A stretch of DNA of 64,000 nt from Trichosporon coremiiforme (Eukaryota > Basidiomycota > Tremellomycetes > Trichosporonales > Trichosporonaceae), in contig BCJJ01000007.1 in assembly GCA_039545355.1 (NCBI GenBank), forward strand, positions 868,001-932,000. The letters are read 5' to 3'. Each line of letters opens with the position of its first letter. Within the stretch, counting starts at the first letter, position 1. Shown in pieces: positions 32,355 to 45,199 of this stretch. A program made the position numbers and the translations under genes. Below the pieces are notes generated by a model that saw nothing but the letters and a program-made list of their open reading frames with translations, ran no database searches and was not told the DNA's origin.

Positions 32355-34861
32355 TTACACGATAGGGTCTTCACGGAATACATCGCCCTCAAACTGCACG
32401 TTAGACGTTGTGGCGCACTGCAACTCACGGCCTCCTTGGTCTCGGTAGAATGGTTGTCCCCGATCTCGCCATCGATCTGATGACAGATGAACAGCGCGTC
32501 GGCCCTGCAGTGAGCAACGCCCTATCCGTCTACTTACACGTCCGTTAGCACTGCAGAACCTGTTCTGATGGCAAGGAAAGGAATGCCTCCGCAAAGGATA
32601 GCGGCAACCGGGGCATAAGATGGATTATGAAGTGAATGCGCCATGTAGAGGTATCCTGCTGTGGCGGTGAAAAGGGCCGTTGCGGCTGAACTCAGCGTCA
32701 ACAGCAGTTTGATCAGGGTGTCTGCGGTCAGTCGCATCCTCTTAACGAAAGTCTCACAGTCCAAGAGTTGGCCGCTTCGGCGCCGACTGGCCAGTCCCAC
32801 AGCCCGCCGGGCGCTGGGCCAAAACGCTTCGCCGGTGATCCCTACATAGACCAGGGCATATCCGTTCACTTGATCCAGTATGCTGGCTGCCACTGAAAAG
32901 ATCGGCATGAGGCGAGCAAGGAACGATAACGACCTGGGGAGTCGGCGAGGGGCCGTGAGATTCTTCAGCTCGTTGGCGGTACGGCCAACGACTCGAACAG
33001 AAGCGACGATGAGGGAGCCCAAACAAATGCTGCCGAGGGAGGTACCCGTGGCTCGATGAGCAGCTGCGGTAGTAATCTCGAGAGGATCGTAGAAGCTCTC
33101 GCTGTCCGTCAGCCAGTGTAGTACTTCGGTACCTACCGGTGAAAGTACCACTCGCCGACGACGGCCGACACAGCCACCCGTCCCACACCACGAATAACCC
33201 CCCATGACCAGACCCAAACGGCGGTCACGAGAAATATTAACCAGCCTGCGTACGGGCGGAGATGAAAGACCCAGGTGTTCTCTCGCCTGGTGTTAGCTGC
33301 GTTGATAGGCGTACGCACGGATGTCTCCAATAACCAATCGTCCCTAAGCGGATGAGCAAGGTCATGAATGGGATTGATGCGACGGCAAACGTTGCCAAAA
33401 GGAGAGGTGTCATGACGAGAAGAGGTGGGTGGCGCAGTAGGAGTTGGGTCGAAAGCTATCCGTCAGCCTATCACCTATTGACTAAAAACATACCTCTACC
33501 ACTGACACTGTACGGTGCAATCGCTCGCGCCTAAGCCACAGCATTCTCGCAAACCACGCAGCCATCAGCCAAGTGAGAACGGCTCCAAGTCGCAGTCCCG
33601 CGGTTGCCCACCACGCCCCGCCCGCGTCTGATTCGCTTAGCCTCTCAAAGCTGGCTCCGATCGCCCACCAGCCGCAAACAAAGAGTGAAAATGGTATCAC
33701 GACAGCCGTGGACAGGAGTACTGGGCGTACCGTCTTACTCAGCAGATAGAGGAAAGCGGGAGGCATCGCAATAGCGGGAATGAGCAGAGCGAGAAGGAGC
33801 GGCAGAAGTGGCAAGATGGAAGGCGGCGGTCGTTTCGGTTTCTTCGGAGCCTGGTCATGTAAGCGCCGCAGACAGCATCGCTTACATCCGTCGATCCCCA
33901 CACCACGAGCAGCCCAACCACGAGCAGCAGGAGGCTGATAAGCCACAGAGCCAGGAAGCCAATATCTGGAGGTTAGGTTCCATATGCCCAAGCAGCTCAC
34001 CTCGGTACTTCCGAAGGACGCGAAGTCCTTCTCGTTCCCAGTGGCCAAACCGCCCTCTGTAGACCTGCAATCGTACTGGCACTCGCGTGGTTAGATGAGC
34101 CACGTCGTCGGCCCCAAGTAGAGGTTCTTCCAAGGCGGAGCGATCACCCTCGAGCTGTGGAACTGATCCCACATGATAGCCTTGTGGGGCGTGATCGTAG
34201 CCAAAGCTCTCATCCTCCTCCTGGCCAGAGTTCTTGGAATCATGAGACGATTCACTTGAGGACGACGAGGGGAATACGCTCTGATAAGCCAGCCAGCCTC
34301 TCTTCCCTTTACCATTCGGCCCAGAGATCCCGGGTGCTCCGCCTCTCAGGGAGCGGCGCACGGCGGCAACGCGATCGAGATCAGTTTCTATCTCGCCCTC
34401 ACTGTCCGACGAAGGGCCGTACGGATCGGGCACAGTGTGGTTCCTCCCACGTTCTGTGGCTGTTCCGCCACTAGAGGTACCATCAAACAGCAAGCCACCT
34501 GCTGAGCTCGAAGAGTCGTCATTGATAGACGGGATGCCATCGATGCCTGGTCCTGGAAACGGCGGGGTCGATGATCGGGACGTAATCGACTCAGACTCAA
34601 CAGAATTGTGGAGCTGGGGGCCACTCTTCGAAGCGCTGGGAGAGGCCAGGAAGGGGTCATGCGATGCTGAGGTAGGCGTAGGTCGGTCTTCATCGCACTG
34701 TGTGTCAGGTCGTGCGAACGGTTGCAGATACATACGATAGACGGCGTGACGGCGTTGCCACTTGACGGGTCAGACTCTGTGAGATACTTGCTCGCAAACG
34801 CCGTGAAGCGCGAATGACCCGACGCAGATGGATCGGGCATGGCTCCTGAACGCGAGTCCAT
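32355..34861 (-). CDS. PNS1: CTL/Pns1-family choline-transporter-like membrane protein
   Basis: Nine exons: 34861-34736, 34697-34001, 33965-33886, 33850-33494, 33455-33319, 33286-33137, 33101-32538, 32504-32429 and 32393-32355; 741 residues. About 275 Ser/Asp/Gly-rich cytosolic residues precede the first membrane span (LALWLISLLLLVVGLLVVW). About ten spans follow. The hallmark CTL region is present: VVGEWYF, YALVYVGITGEAFWPSARRA, then TATAGYLYMAHS and the C-terminal DALFICHQIDGE. SLC44/CTL proteins sit in plasma or internal membranes; the yeast member Pns1 is not proven to carry choline. Introns are 32-38 nt, including the shortest in the window (32 nt, 33287-33318). Every junction restores the frame. 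The N-terminal region is longer than in many homologues. Confidence 0.9.
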
Positions 34862-35839
34862 TGCAGCGGTGAGGAGATGGGTGGGGTGTTTCCGTCAACA
34901 GTCGTCACAACGCGCCGTGAGGCCGTGAGACTGCGCGATGCAGGAGGCGGTTACGTCGGATGAACGCCAAGGGCACGAAGTGCCGAACGGGGCAATGGAT
35001 GGAAATACAGGTGTTTCGATCAGTTGCCAGCAAGGGGAATTATGCTGGAGGATGCGTTCTGGTGGTAGAGAGGACGATTGGGACAGGTGTGCTGTACACG
35101 CTTCAACCAAGTCATTCATGTTGTGGCGGCAACAGTCGTCATTCAGCAGTCGTGTGGAGGATGACGAATTTGCCTCCGTTCTATTAGCTGCTGTCAGATC
35201 GGCGTGAGCCGTTAGCCGTTATGCCCCGTGAGTTTGGACCTATGCGTGACTGTGACTGGTGATCCTTGACACCCCCCCCCAACCCTTGTGAGCATGCTGA
35301 GGGCGACGCGCCCAAGTGTCGTCGGGCTTGGGCGTGCCGGTCTCCAATGACTGCCAGCGATCGCCTCGATTGCCACCCAGCACCTGCAATTACAGTGCCG
35401 CCAACATAGTGCGGGGCCAAGTCCTCGTGATGCAGCGCGCCTATCGCGGACAGTGCGCAATAAACAGCACACAACAAACAGGCGCGCCTAATCAGACCTT
35501 GCCTCGCAGGCGCGCAGACACTGGCAACGGCCAGGCACGCCTAATCTGGGCTCGCAATGCAGGCTTGGGCGGACACAACAATCCGCCTGATGTCCTGAAC
35601 TCGGGGCCTTGACGTAGTTAACATACCGACGTGGTTACTCTCCCGGCGGCACCCCTCCGCCCCGGGCCCGCCTGACGGCCTGCCCCATGGGAGCGTCATC
35701 GATTATTCGGTGATTACACACCTCTGTGAAGCGCTCACTGTCCTCGTCGTTCCGTTAATACCTGCGGCCCTCCGCTTCTCTATTTCCCACCGTCTCCTGT
35801 TCCCTTCCTCGATCAGTTGTTACTCTTCCACAAGGCAAC
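34862..35839. promoter_or_regulatory. Divergent promoter region, CTL / PGI
   Basis: A 978-bp gap with no gene. The last 80 bp before the PGI start is strongly C/T-rich, a common initiator context for highly expressed basidiomycete genes. A C-run lies at about 35271-35280. No TATA box was seen. Confidence 0.5.
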
Positions 35840-37694
35840 ATGGCCACTGGCAAGCTCGCTACAAGTGAGTGAGCCGCAGATGATGTTGTGCTGACCGCAA
35901 AGAATACTCGTCGTGGCAGAAGCTCGATGAGCTCTACGAGGCCAAGCGTCCCAAGCTTGTGCTCAAGGAGCTCTTCGCTGCTGACCCGGAGCGCTTTGCC
36001 AAGCACTCGCTGCAGTTCAAGTCGGACAACCCCAACGTCGACATCCTCCTCGACTATTCCAAGAACCTCGTCGACGATGAGGTTCTGAAGGCGCTCTTCG
36101 CCCTCGCCCGTGAGGCTGAGGTCGAGAAGTACCGTGATGAGATGTACGCCGGCCAGCACATCAACACATCCGAGGACCGCGCGGTACTCCACATCGCACT
36201 CAGGAACCCTCCCGCCAGTCAGGGCGGGTACACGTTCAAGGAGGAGGGCGCAAACGATGGTGTTCACGAGGTGCTCCATCACATGCAGCAGTTCAGCGAG
36301 CAGATCCGTTCTGGCGAGTGGAAGGGCTACACTGGAAAGCCCATCAATACCGTCGTCAACATTGGTATTGGCGGCTCCGACCTCGGCCCTGTCATGGTCT
36401 CTGAGGCTCTCAAGTTCTACAGCAAGCGCGACATCGCCATGCACTTCGTCTCCAACATTGACGGCACGGACATGGCTGAGACGCTCAGGGTTTGCAACCC
36501 AGAGACCACGCTCTTCATCGTGGCTTCCAAGACGTTCACCACTCAGGAGACCATCACCAATGCTGAGACCGCAAAGGAGTGGTTCGTGGAGTCGGCCAAG
36601 GACAAGTCCGCTGTCGCTAAGCACTTTGTCGCTCTCTCTACCAACACCGCCGCGGTCACGGCCTTTGGTATTGACGAAGCCAACATGTTCCAATTCTGGG
36701 ATTGGGTCGGCGGTCGCTACTCCCTCTGGTCGGCCATCGGACTTTCCATCTGCATCAGCATCGGGTACGACAACTTCCACGAGCTCCTCAGCGGTGCGCA
36801 CGCCATGGACGAGCAATTCAAGAACACCAAGCTTGAGGAGAACTTGCCCGTCATTCTGGCGCTCATCGGCGTCTGGTACAACGACTTCTACAGCGCGGAG
36901 ACCCAAGCCCTGCTGCCGTACGACCAGTACCTGCACAAGTTCGCAGACTACTTCCAGCAGGGTGACATGGAGTCAAACGGGAAGTCTGTGACCAAGGATG
37001 GCTCGCGCGTCGGCTATCAGACTGGTTCCATCATCTGGGGCCAGAGTGGAACCAACGGGCAGCATGCCTTCTACCAGCTGATCCACCAGGGAACCAAGCT
37101 CATCCCCTGGTACGTCAAATCATTGTGTGCAACCGCTTACTGTCAGTGACTTCATTGCCCCCGTCGAGACTTTGAACCCCATCCGTGGCGGCCTGCACCA
37201 CGAGATTCTGCTTTCCAACTTCTTTGCCCAGCCTGAGTGAGTCTGTCTGCGAATCCGTCGCTGACGATAGGGCGCTTGCGTTTGGTAAGACCGAGGAACA
37301 GGTGATCAAGGAGCTCGGCCCGAAGGCCTCGCAGAACAGTGCTCTCGTCAAGTCCAAGATCTTCGAAGGCAACCGCCCCACCAACTCGATCATGTTCCAA
37401 AAGCTCACCCCCGGCACCCTCGGAGCCCTAGTCGCCATGTATGAGCACAAGATCCACGTGCAGGGTGCGATCTGGGGCATCAACTCGTACGACCAGATGG
37501 GCGTTGAGCTGGGCAAGGTGAGTGTTAGCGACAGTCCTGATCTGACGCCAGGTCCTCGCCAAGGCCATTCTTAAGCAGCTCCCCAACGAAAAGGACGTCA
37601 CCGGACATGACAGCTCCGTGAGTCGTGATTGGTTTCTGAAACTGACTTGCAGACCACCGGTCTGATCAACTTCTATCAGACTCACCGCAAGTAA
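35840..37694 (+). CDS. PGI1: Glucose-6-phosphate isomerase
   Basis: Six exons (35840-35864, 35903-37109, 37147-37236, 37271-37517, 37552-37617, 37653-37694) give 558 residues, the normal length. It interconverts glucose-6-phosphate and fructose-6-phosphate in glycolysis and gluconeogenesis (cytosol). Family signatures are intact: [46 protein letters not shown] and LIPCDFI. The last is formed by joining exons 2 and 3, which proves that splice. Introns are 34-38 nt, each with CTGAC just before the acceptor except intron 2. A long antisense frame across exon 2 is a by-product of codon bias. Confidence 0.97.
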
Positions 37695-37935
37695 AGAGCT
37701 GTGCTATGCACTATGCAGAAGATAGCGAGCTTTTATGTAAATTGTAAAGCCAGATGTAAAGCATCATGCACCTATATCATTGTCGTCTCGAGCGGATTGC
37801 CGAGGCCAAATCGGTAATGCGGTAACTTTCGCTAACGATTGATTCCGAGGGCTTGCCCCAATGCTGAACGCTGATAGAACCACCTCATACTCGCAGCCAA
37901 CGAACTCCCATTGTCGACAACACTCCCAACCCCAA

Positions 37936-39726
37936 ATGTCAACCGTTCGCTCCTTTGCACGGGCTCTCGGAGCTACTAGGAGGGTTGCTCTGTATGCGCC
38001 TGCTGCGAGACCTGCCATCAGGCCCGCCCTCGCCCACTCCGTCCGTTATGGCTCGCATCTGCCGGACCGCAACTCGGCATTCACCAAGGTCACGGAGGAC
38101 CATGTCAAGCAGATGAGGTCGATGCTTGGCTCTCCGTCCTCATTGCTTACTACGCTGGACGGCTCTTCCACGGCTGACGACCTGGCCAACTTCAACAACG
38201 ACTGGATGAACAAGTACCACGGCCACAGCCAGGTTGTCGTCAAGCCTAAAACGACCGAGGAAGTGTCCAGTATCATGAAGTTCTGCAACGAGAACAACAT
38301 TGCGGTCGTTCCCCAGGGCGGAAACACTGGTCTTGTTGGTGCGTTGTTCGTTACTTTCGAGGTCTGACGCTAGGCGGCGGTGTCCCCATCCACGATGAGG
38401 TCGTCTTATCGTTGGCCAACCTGAACCAGATCCGCTCTTTCGACCCTGTCTCGGGCATCCTCGTCGTTGACGCTGGCGCGATCCTCGAGACCACCGACAA
38501 CTTCCTGGAGTCGCAGGGCTTCATCTTCCCCCTTGACCTTGGTGCGAAGGGCTCCTGTCAGATTGGCGGCAACGTTGCGACCAACGCGGGAGGGTTGCGT
38601 CTTCTCCGCTACGGTTCTCTACACGGTACTGTTCTCGGTCTTGAGGTTGTTCTCCCCGATGGCACCATCTGGAAGGGGCTGAGCAAGCTGAGGAAGGACA
38701 ACACCGGTGGGTCATCCCATCGTTCCCATGGTGCTAACGTGAAGGCCTCGATCTTAAGCAGTTGTTCATCGGTTCCGAGGGCTCACTGGGAGTCATAACG
38801 GCGGTTTCCATCCTTTGCCCCCGTCGTCCCACTGCCCAGAATGTCGCGGCGTTTGCTGTCTCGTCTTATGAAGGTGTCCAAGAAGTCTTCGCAGACGCCA
38901 AAAAGTATCTCGGCGAGATTCTTTCCGCTTTCGAGTTCTGGGATGCCCAGGCCTACACGCTTGTCCGCAAGGTTTTGGAGGAGAACGGCGTGGAGCGCGA
39001 GGTGTTTGAGGAGGAGGGCCCCTTCTACTGTCTGATTGAGACTGGTGGTAGCAATGCCGAACATGACGCTGAGGTGCGATCCAACATGTGGCATCGCTGA
39101 CGGATCACAGAAGCTTGGCAACTTGCTGGAGGATCTCATGGAGAAGAATAAGGTTATCACTGGTGTCCTCTCTCAGGATGATACGCAGTTCAAATCCATC
39201 TGGGCTCTGCGTGAGCTCCTTCCCGAGTCCTGTGGAAAAGCTGGAGCTGTTTACAAGTACGATCTCTCCGTGCCCGTCGGGGAGATGTACGAGATCGTGG
39301 AAAAGATGAGGGAGAGGCTGCGTGAGAAGGGGCTGCTCAACGGCGATGGAACAGCCGGCGACCCCATCCGCGCGGTTGTTGGATATGGCCACATGGGCGA
39401 TGGTAAGCTTCGTGTGCACCTCAGTACCGCTGACGGCAGGCAATCTCCACCTGAACATCGTGGCCGACAAGTACACCGACGAGATCGAACAAGCCATCGA
39501 GCCCTACGTATACGAGATTGTTGGTGGGTACTAAGGAAGGGAGCAGGACAGAGCTGACGAACAAGCTGAAAAGTCGGGCAGCATCTCCGCAGAGCACGGC
39601 CTTGGCGTCATGAAGGCGCCTCACGTCCACTACTCTCAGTCCGATGTGTCGATCGATCTGATGCGCAAACTGAAGCATCTCTTCGACCCCAAGGGTGTCC
39701 TGAATCCTTACAAGTACATCCAGTGA
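37936..39726 (+). CDS. DLD2: Mitochondrial D-2-hydroxyglutarate / D-lactate dehydrogenase (Dld2 type)
   Basis: Six exons (37936-38338, 38374-38706, 38745-39073, 39111-39402, 39440-39523, 39566-39726) give 533 residues. The N-terminus is a clear mitochondrial presequence, rich in Arg and Ala ([16 protein letters not shown]). An in-frame ATG at 37861 would add 25 residues without a presequence character and is less likely. The FAD-binding PCMH region is recognisable ([41 protein letters not shown]), as is the C-terminal NLHLN ... [11 protein letters not shown]. This is the D2HGDH/Dld2/Dld3 type rather than Dld1. It oxidises D-2-hydroxyacids. Introns are 35-42 nt. It converges on EDE1, with 85 bp between stops. 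Confidence 0.93.
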
Positions 39727-39811
39727 AATGTATAGATTGGCATGCGAGGGGATTCCTTACTCGATTCATATCATTTGTCGATTCATATCATTTGTGAAGC
39801 TAAATTTAGTG

Positions 39812-42800
39812 TTACTTGACGAGGAGGACATTCAGAGCCTTCTGGAAATCATAGCCGTTCGCATCAAGCGCCTCGACCACAAGGGATCGCGGGAATCCCA
39901 TGGAACACAGCTGATAAGTGTCAGCATTGCTTCGACTGTTGAGAGATAAACTCACGCGCTTGACGTCTTCCAGGTCGTCCGCCTGGGGCACGTCGTTGCT
40001 GGGTCGAGCAGAGGGTGGCTTGGGGCGGGCGGGAATGGGCGGTGTAGCGGCCTGGGCTTGCTCGGTAGTGGTTATACCGCCGGCGGGTCCCGGCGACCTG
40101 TCGTTAGCAAAGAAGAACGGCTGTCATGCTCACGGGGCGGGAGAAAAGTCTCCTCCAAACGCGTCGTCAAACGAGAGCGCCGTAGGTTGAGTCGCAGTAG
40201 CAAGGCTGTTGTTGGACACACCCCACGCATCCATTCCTCCGTCACCCGGCTGCTTCACGTGGTCCGGACCGACAACCTCGTAGCTGCGCAGCATGGAGCT
40301 GTTATTGTCGGAACCCGAATTGGGCTGTGACGGGAACTCGCCGAAATCTTCATCAAAGTTGGCGAATTCGTCGTCGAACGCGTTACCGACGGGTTGCGGC
40401 TGCTGCTGCGCCCCAGGCTGGAGCTCCGAGAAATCTTGCGAACGATGATGCTGTTCGGTTGGCTGCTGCTGGCTCGACGGAGGCTTCCCGAACGGAGTGG
40501 CGAACTGGTCCTGAGGCTCTGGGCCCCCCATGGTGGACGTGGGAGGCGGCTGACCCGCAGTAGGGGGCATGTCGGAAAAATCAAAATCATCCTCGTCGTC
40601 AAACTCGGATGCCTTAGGAGCAGCGTGTGAATCGCCGACTGGTTCGGGGAAAGCACCAGGAAGATCAGGCGTGTCGACAGTCTGGATCGCTGACGTGCCA
40701 GCACTAGTGCTGAGGGGATCGAACGTTCCCTCGAAGTCAACCTTGCCTGCGTCACCCTGCGGCTGGTAGTCTGCCGAGGTCGGCGGGGTCGCCACGGGTA
40801 CTCCGAAGGGGTCAATCGGGCTCGAGGCGGCTGGCAGTCCAGACGTGCCCACGTTCCTTTCGTCAGTCGAGGGCGATGCTACTGACTCGGAGCGGCTGCT
40901 CTGTCGTCCAGTGGGGGGAGGTGGTGCGTGGCGACGGACCCGCGCAGCAGAGTGATCGGCGTCTGCATTCGCTGGTGGTGGGTGCGATGCCGCGTCTGGC
41001 GAAGGAGAACGGTGCTCAATGCCATAGGATCGTCGCGGACCCTCAACGTCTTCCGGGCCGTCTTCGTCATCTGAGGATTCGGGATCACCCGGGACTGCCG
41101 CAGTGGTTGATTCGGTCTTGTCAGCCACGGAGTCCTCATCTTGAACGACCGGTGAAGGCTGCTCCCCAGACTGCTGCTCCTCGGTCGGCAGAGACATGCC
41201 GTGGTGACTTGAGGGCGGAATGGCCAGCGAAGGGAGCGACCGGTCACCCTCCAGACGTTCCAACGGTGTTGCGGCCACCGCAGCCTCCAGAGGCGCCAAC
41301 TGATTGGCAGCGGTTGCAGTGTCATCTTCAGCAGGAGGTGCTGCGTGGGCTGCTTCGGTATCGAAATCTGCGAACGCAGAGTCAAAGTCTGTCGGACCTT
41401 GGCCTGTCGTAATGGCCTGTTGACCAAACGAATCATCAAAGCCCGTGGCGGATGGGATCGCAGAACCCATGACGGGCACCCCGAACGGATCTTGCTCCTG
41501 TGGCTGTGGCTGAACAGATCTCGGACCATCCGGGGGACTTTGGTCCGCTGATTCGTCGAAGTCGACACTGGCGCCACCAGCCATCGCCACTCCACCCAAT
41601 GCAGCACCTGTCACCGCTCCTGAGGCAGCTGCAGCTGTGATCACTGGCGACGGCTCAGCAGAAGGAGTGCGGAAGCGCTCGAACGGGTTGGTGGATCGCT
41701 GCGAAGCGCCGGTAGCGTTGGGGCTCAGTGCCCTTGGAGTGTGTAGAGGTGAAGCGGAAACGGCTGCAGTCTGCGATGACTCATGATCTTTGTTAGCCCG
41801 CTCAGCGTCGCGAACCTCTGTCTGAGCAGCGTCTCGCCCCGCCTCCGCACTGGACACTTGTTTCTTCGCAATCGACACGAGGCCCTTTTGCTGCCGAGCT
41901 TCCTTGCGGACTTTGTCCAACAGCAGCTTGAGACCAGTCTTCTCATCCTCCAGCTCCTTGATCTGCTTGTGCAAACCGCGAACCTCCTCCTTATCGCGAA
42001 GGAATGATTGCTCGAGTTCGTCCTTCTCCATGCGCATCGCATTCAGATCACTTTCGGCGGAGATCACATCCGCTCGCAGCTGTTTCAGTTTCGCTGTTTG
42101 CTCTCCTACACGAACGCGGAGGTCCGAAACTGCCTTCGTCTCAGCCTCGTGCTTTGAGCGTGCAGATGCCAATTCACGCTCCAGCGTCTGCAAGTCCGCG
42201 ACATTCGTAGAATCTTGTTCTTCGAGTTCGGACTTGGACTTCTCCAACTGCGAGAGCCCTTTGTTGGTATTCTCCAGCTGCAGTTTCTTGTTTCCGATGT
42301 CAGCCGACTTCTCAGGCACATTGGCAGCGCTGTCGTCACCCAAGAGGTCTCCAGCCGGCTGAGAGGCAGAGGCTGCAAACGTCAGCGGGGTGGGGCAGTT
42401 AGAGTCCATACCGAACGTGGTGGAAAAGGGTTCAGGACTTTGAGCTGCCCGTGTGACAGGCAGTTGGCGAGAGGTAGCGGTTGCGCCTGCACCGCGTCGA
42501 GATGGCGGCTGAGGCAGGAAAGCCGTCGTCGCTGGTACACCGCCAGCAGGAACCGAAGGGGTAACCTCGGAGTCATTGAAGAGGTCGAAGAGGTCTTTGG
42601 AGGCGGACGATGGCGGAGTGACCTCGGGGCGGTCGGCAGTTTGCGAGCCACGCAAATTCGGGGGGATGAGGCTATTGGGAAGCACTGTGGGAACGTCTTG
42701 TCCCGCGAGCTTGGCATTGATCAGATGCATTGCCACTGCAAACTCGTCACGGTCGAGTTTGCCCTCCTGTCGGATATCGGCGAGGTCCCTGGCCCGTCAG

Positions 42801-43959
42801 GCTCGTCAGTTTGTATGACTTACCAGATACTGGCAAGTGTTCCCTCGTCAAGCTGACTTTGAAGCATGAACGGCACAGCCACATCTCCCTCTACCACACC
42901 CTTGTTCTGCGGGTCAAGCTGGGCAAAGAAACGGTCCGACGTAGCCTTCGCGTCCGAAGTCACATCCCAGAGTTCGGCTACACCTGAGCTAGCGCGGTTG
43001 TGCCCACCCCCGCCGTACGCGTTGAAAGGGACGGTAGTGGACGCCTGGCGGCTAGGAGTCATGGTAGCGGAACGCGGCGGTGTGTTCGTAGCAGCCGAGA
43101 AGCTTTGACCCGTCATTTGCGGTTGCAATGTCCCAGTCGCCTGTCTTTGCAAGGGTCCAGTAGTCTGAGCTTGCATTGGGCTCGTGGGGCGGGCGCCGTG
43201 TGCAATAGCAGGTGGAGGACGACCGTTGGAAGCAGCCTCGTACAAGCCTGGCGGCAAGGACGCAGGCAGATGCAAGGACGGGTTTGCCATGCAACTCTGA
43301 ATGAGGTGCATGCCGATGATGAAATCGGTCAGGTCGAGCGCACCTCGGTCCTGGGTATCGGCCAGTTGCCTAAAGGTCAGCTCTGATCTGAGGCCTTTGC
43401 GCACCAAATCTGGGCCAGCTTGTCGTAAGGAAGCTTGCTTTTCAGAAAGACGTTGCGAGCCTTTTCGCCTGTCACGAGCCCATTCGCTGGGCCGCACCCT
43501 ACGAAGATACGAGTGAACTTTGTGCGATCGGCGGGGGTGAGCGAGGGCAACAATCCACCCGTTGCCGTAGGGGACATGGGGCCGGCAGAGGCAGGTGCAG
43601 ATGCAGGAGGACCGGGGTAGCCCTTGAATGTGGGCAGTGGTCCGGCCTTGGCAGCCAGCGATGGATCAACCTGCGTCTGGCCGGTTGACTGTGCCCAGCC
43701 GATCAGACGCGCAACCTTACAGAAGCCATCCCTGGTCAGGAAGCCGTTGTTGTCGGGGTCCGCAATAGCCCAAATCTCTCCCAGAGTCTGTTGAGGCAAA
43801 CCAGACGACGTCAGAAAAGGGAGTGCCTCCGATCCGGGGAGCACACCGCTCTGAGGGCATCAGCCATGCTCAGATCCAAGGACTTACGTCGTCCTTGTTG
43901 ACAGTTTCGAACAGGCGATTATAGTACTGCTGCTCCTGGGCAGATAGTGGAGTAGTCAT
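39812..43959 (-). CDS. EDE1: EH-domain endocytic scaffold protein Ede1
   Basis: Six exons (43959-43888, 43850-43405, 43369-42824, 42788-40134, 40097-39956, 39910-39812) give 1,319 residues. Three EH domains lie at about 7-80, 127-197 and 285-380; EH1 has the EF-hand loop [14 protein letters not shown] Pro/Ser-rich linker with DLFDLF-type motifs follows, then a coiled coil at about 515-690. A long acidic, low-complexity region carries repeated DPFGVPV segments. The C-terminal UBA domain is in the last exon ([20 protein letters not shown]). This is the Ede1/Eps15 architecture: an early clathrin-mediated endocytosis scaffold that binds NPF-containing adaptors and ubiquitin. Without splicing the small last exons the UBA would be missed. 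Introns are 35-45 nt. Confidence 0.95.
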
Positions 43960-44170
43960 CGCACTGGTGTTTACCTATAAGGTATCCACGCGTGGGCAGT
44001 ATGGCTTTGTCTCTTGCAATGGATGGTAGTCGAGATTGATGATGGCGGTGGGGACGGGGATGAATGATGGTTGAGACGTGGTGGATGGATGGCGTCACTG
44101 CTTGCCGCACTGATCGTGGTGGATGTGGGGACCGAATAAAGAGTCTTCACAAGCAGGCATGACATAACGC

Positions 44171-45173
44171 ATGGAGGCACCAATGTCCAACATTTCAACA
44201 TATCCGACGGCCATGCTCTCCGCTCCAGATTGGGTCAACCGCTTCTATTCCAAGTTCCCGCTTGTAGTCCTAGAATCGGAGGACTCGGTGGACTGGAAGA
44301 ATGCCACGCCTGTCGGCAGGGGGAAGGATTATACACTATGGGTGAGTATGAGAGCTTCACGGGACACTCACGAGCACGTAGGTCCATGGAGGCGAGCCTG
44401 GCACTGCGTCTGATGCCAAGTACGCTTGGGCGTCACCTGAACCGGCCTCTCTTCACGCTCAGCTGCTCTTGTTGTTGAGAGGTGTTCCTGTCACTATGAG
44501 GGCGTGGTCCAACGAAGCTGCGGTGCCGGGAGCGGCATTGCCGACATTACATTTGACCTGCAGCAATCGCTTGATTCCACACGACAGTATTCGCTCTTGG
44601 CTTGACAGCACACATAAGGTGCTAAAGAACCCGGAGTGAGCTTCATTCATTCCGCTGCTCAACGATTGAGACTAACATTAGACTGCACGGAATGCTCTCC
44701 CAAGCCTCCTACGACGAGGCTGTTGCTCTCGCTAAGCTGGTCCTTGGCAGGATCAAACCAGCACTGCTGTTGTCTGCAAGCCGATCGACCTCAGAAGATG
44801 TTGTGCTTCTGGCCGCTGAGCCGCCCGCGCTGAGTGCCGGGTTGACTACACCTTTGCCAGCGTCCCTGACTGGGGAGGCACGTTCTTTCCGGGAATCGAC
44901 CGTGATCGACCGCGGAGTCGAAGCTTTGTCGGTTTTGTCCTCCAAGGTTGGCCCCAAAGGCTGGGCTCTGGGAGCTGCGTGGGTTTGTATTCGTGAACCA
45001 GGCTCTGACGTTACAGTGATCCATCACCTCTCGATGCCCTTATTGCAGCGTACGTCCACGCCATCTACTCGTTGCCTAACGGCTCTTCCCTGAAGAATGC
45101 TCTGCAAGCACTGCCACCGTTGGAAAGTTATGTGGGGCACGTCATGGAGGTCGCGAGTGAGCATGCCCACTGA
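44171..45173 (+). CDS. Metaxin / Sam35-Sam37-like mitochondrial outer-membrane import protein
   Basis: Four exons (44171-44341, 44382-44635, 44682-44978, 45017-45173) give 292 residues. The pattern ASLHAQLLLLLRGVPVTMRAW resembles the N-terminal thioredoxin-like domain of metaxins, and DPSPLDALIAAYVHAIYSLPNGS resembles the C-terminal GST-like helices. Metaxins are part of the SAM/TOB complex that inserts beta-barrel proteins into the mitochondrial outer membrane. An internal ATG at 44183 is an alternative start. Introns are 40, 46 and 38 nt. It converges on the WD40 gene with only 26 bp between stops. The family call rests on pattern and not on a unique motif. Confidence 0.65.
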
Positions 45174-45199
45174 GTTTAATATGCATCACATTTATACCG

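Noticed and set aside
35755..36936. 393-codon open frame antisense to PGI
   Set aside because: Same cause. The opposite strand is an unambiguous PGI with all signatures.
37861..37935. Upstream start for the DLD2-type protein
   Set aside because: The extra 25 residues are Gln/Ser/His-rich and would mask a good mitochondrial presequence that begins at 37936.
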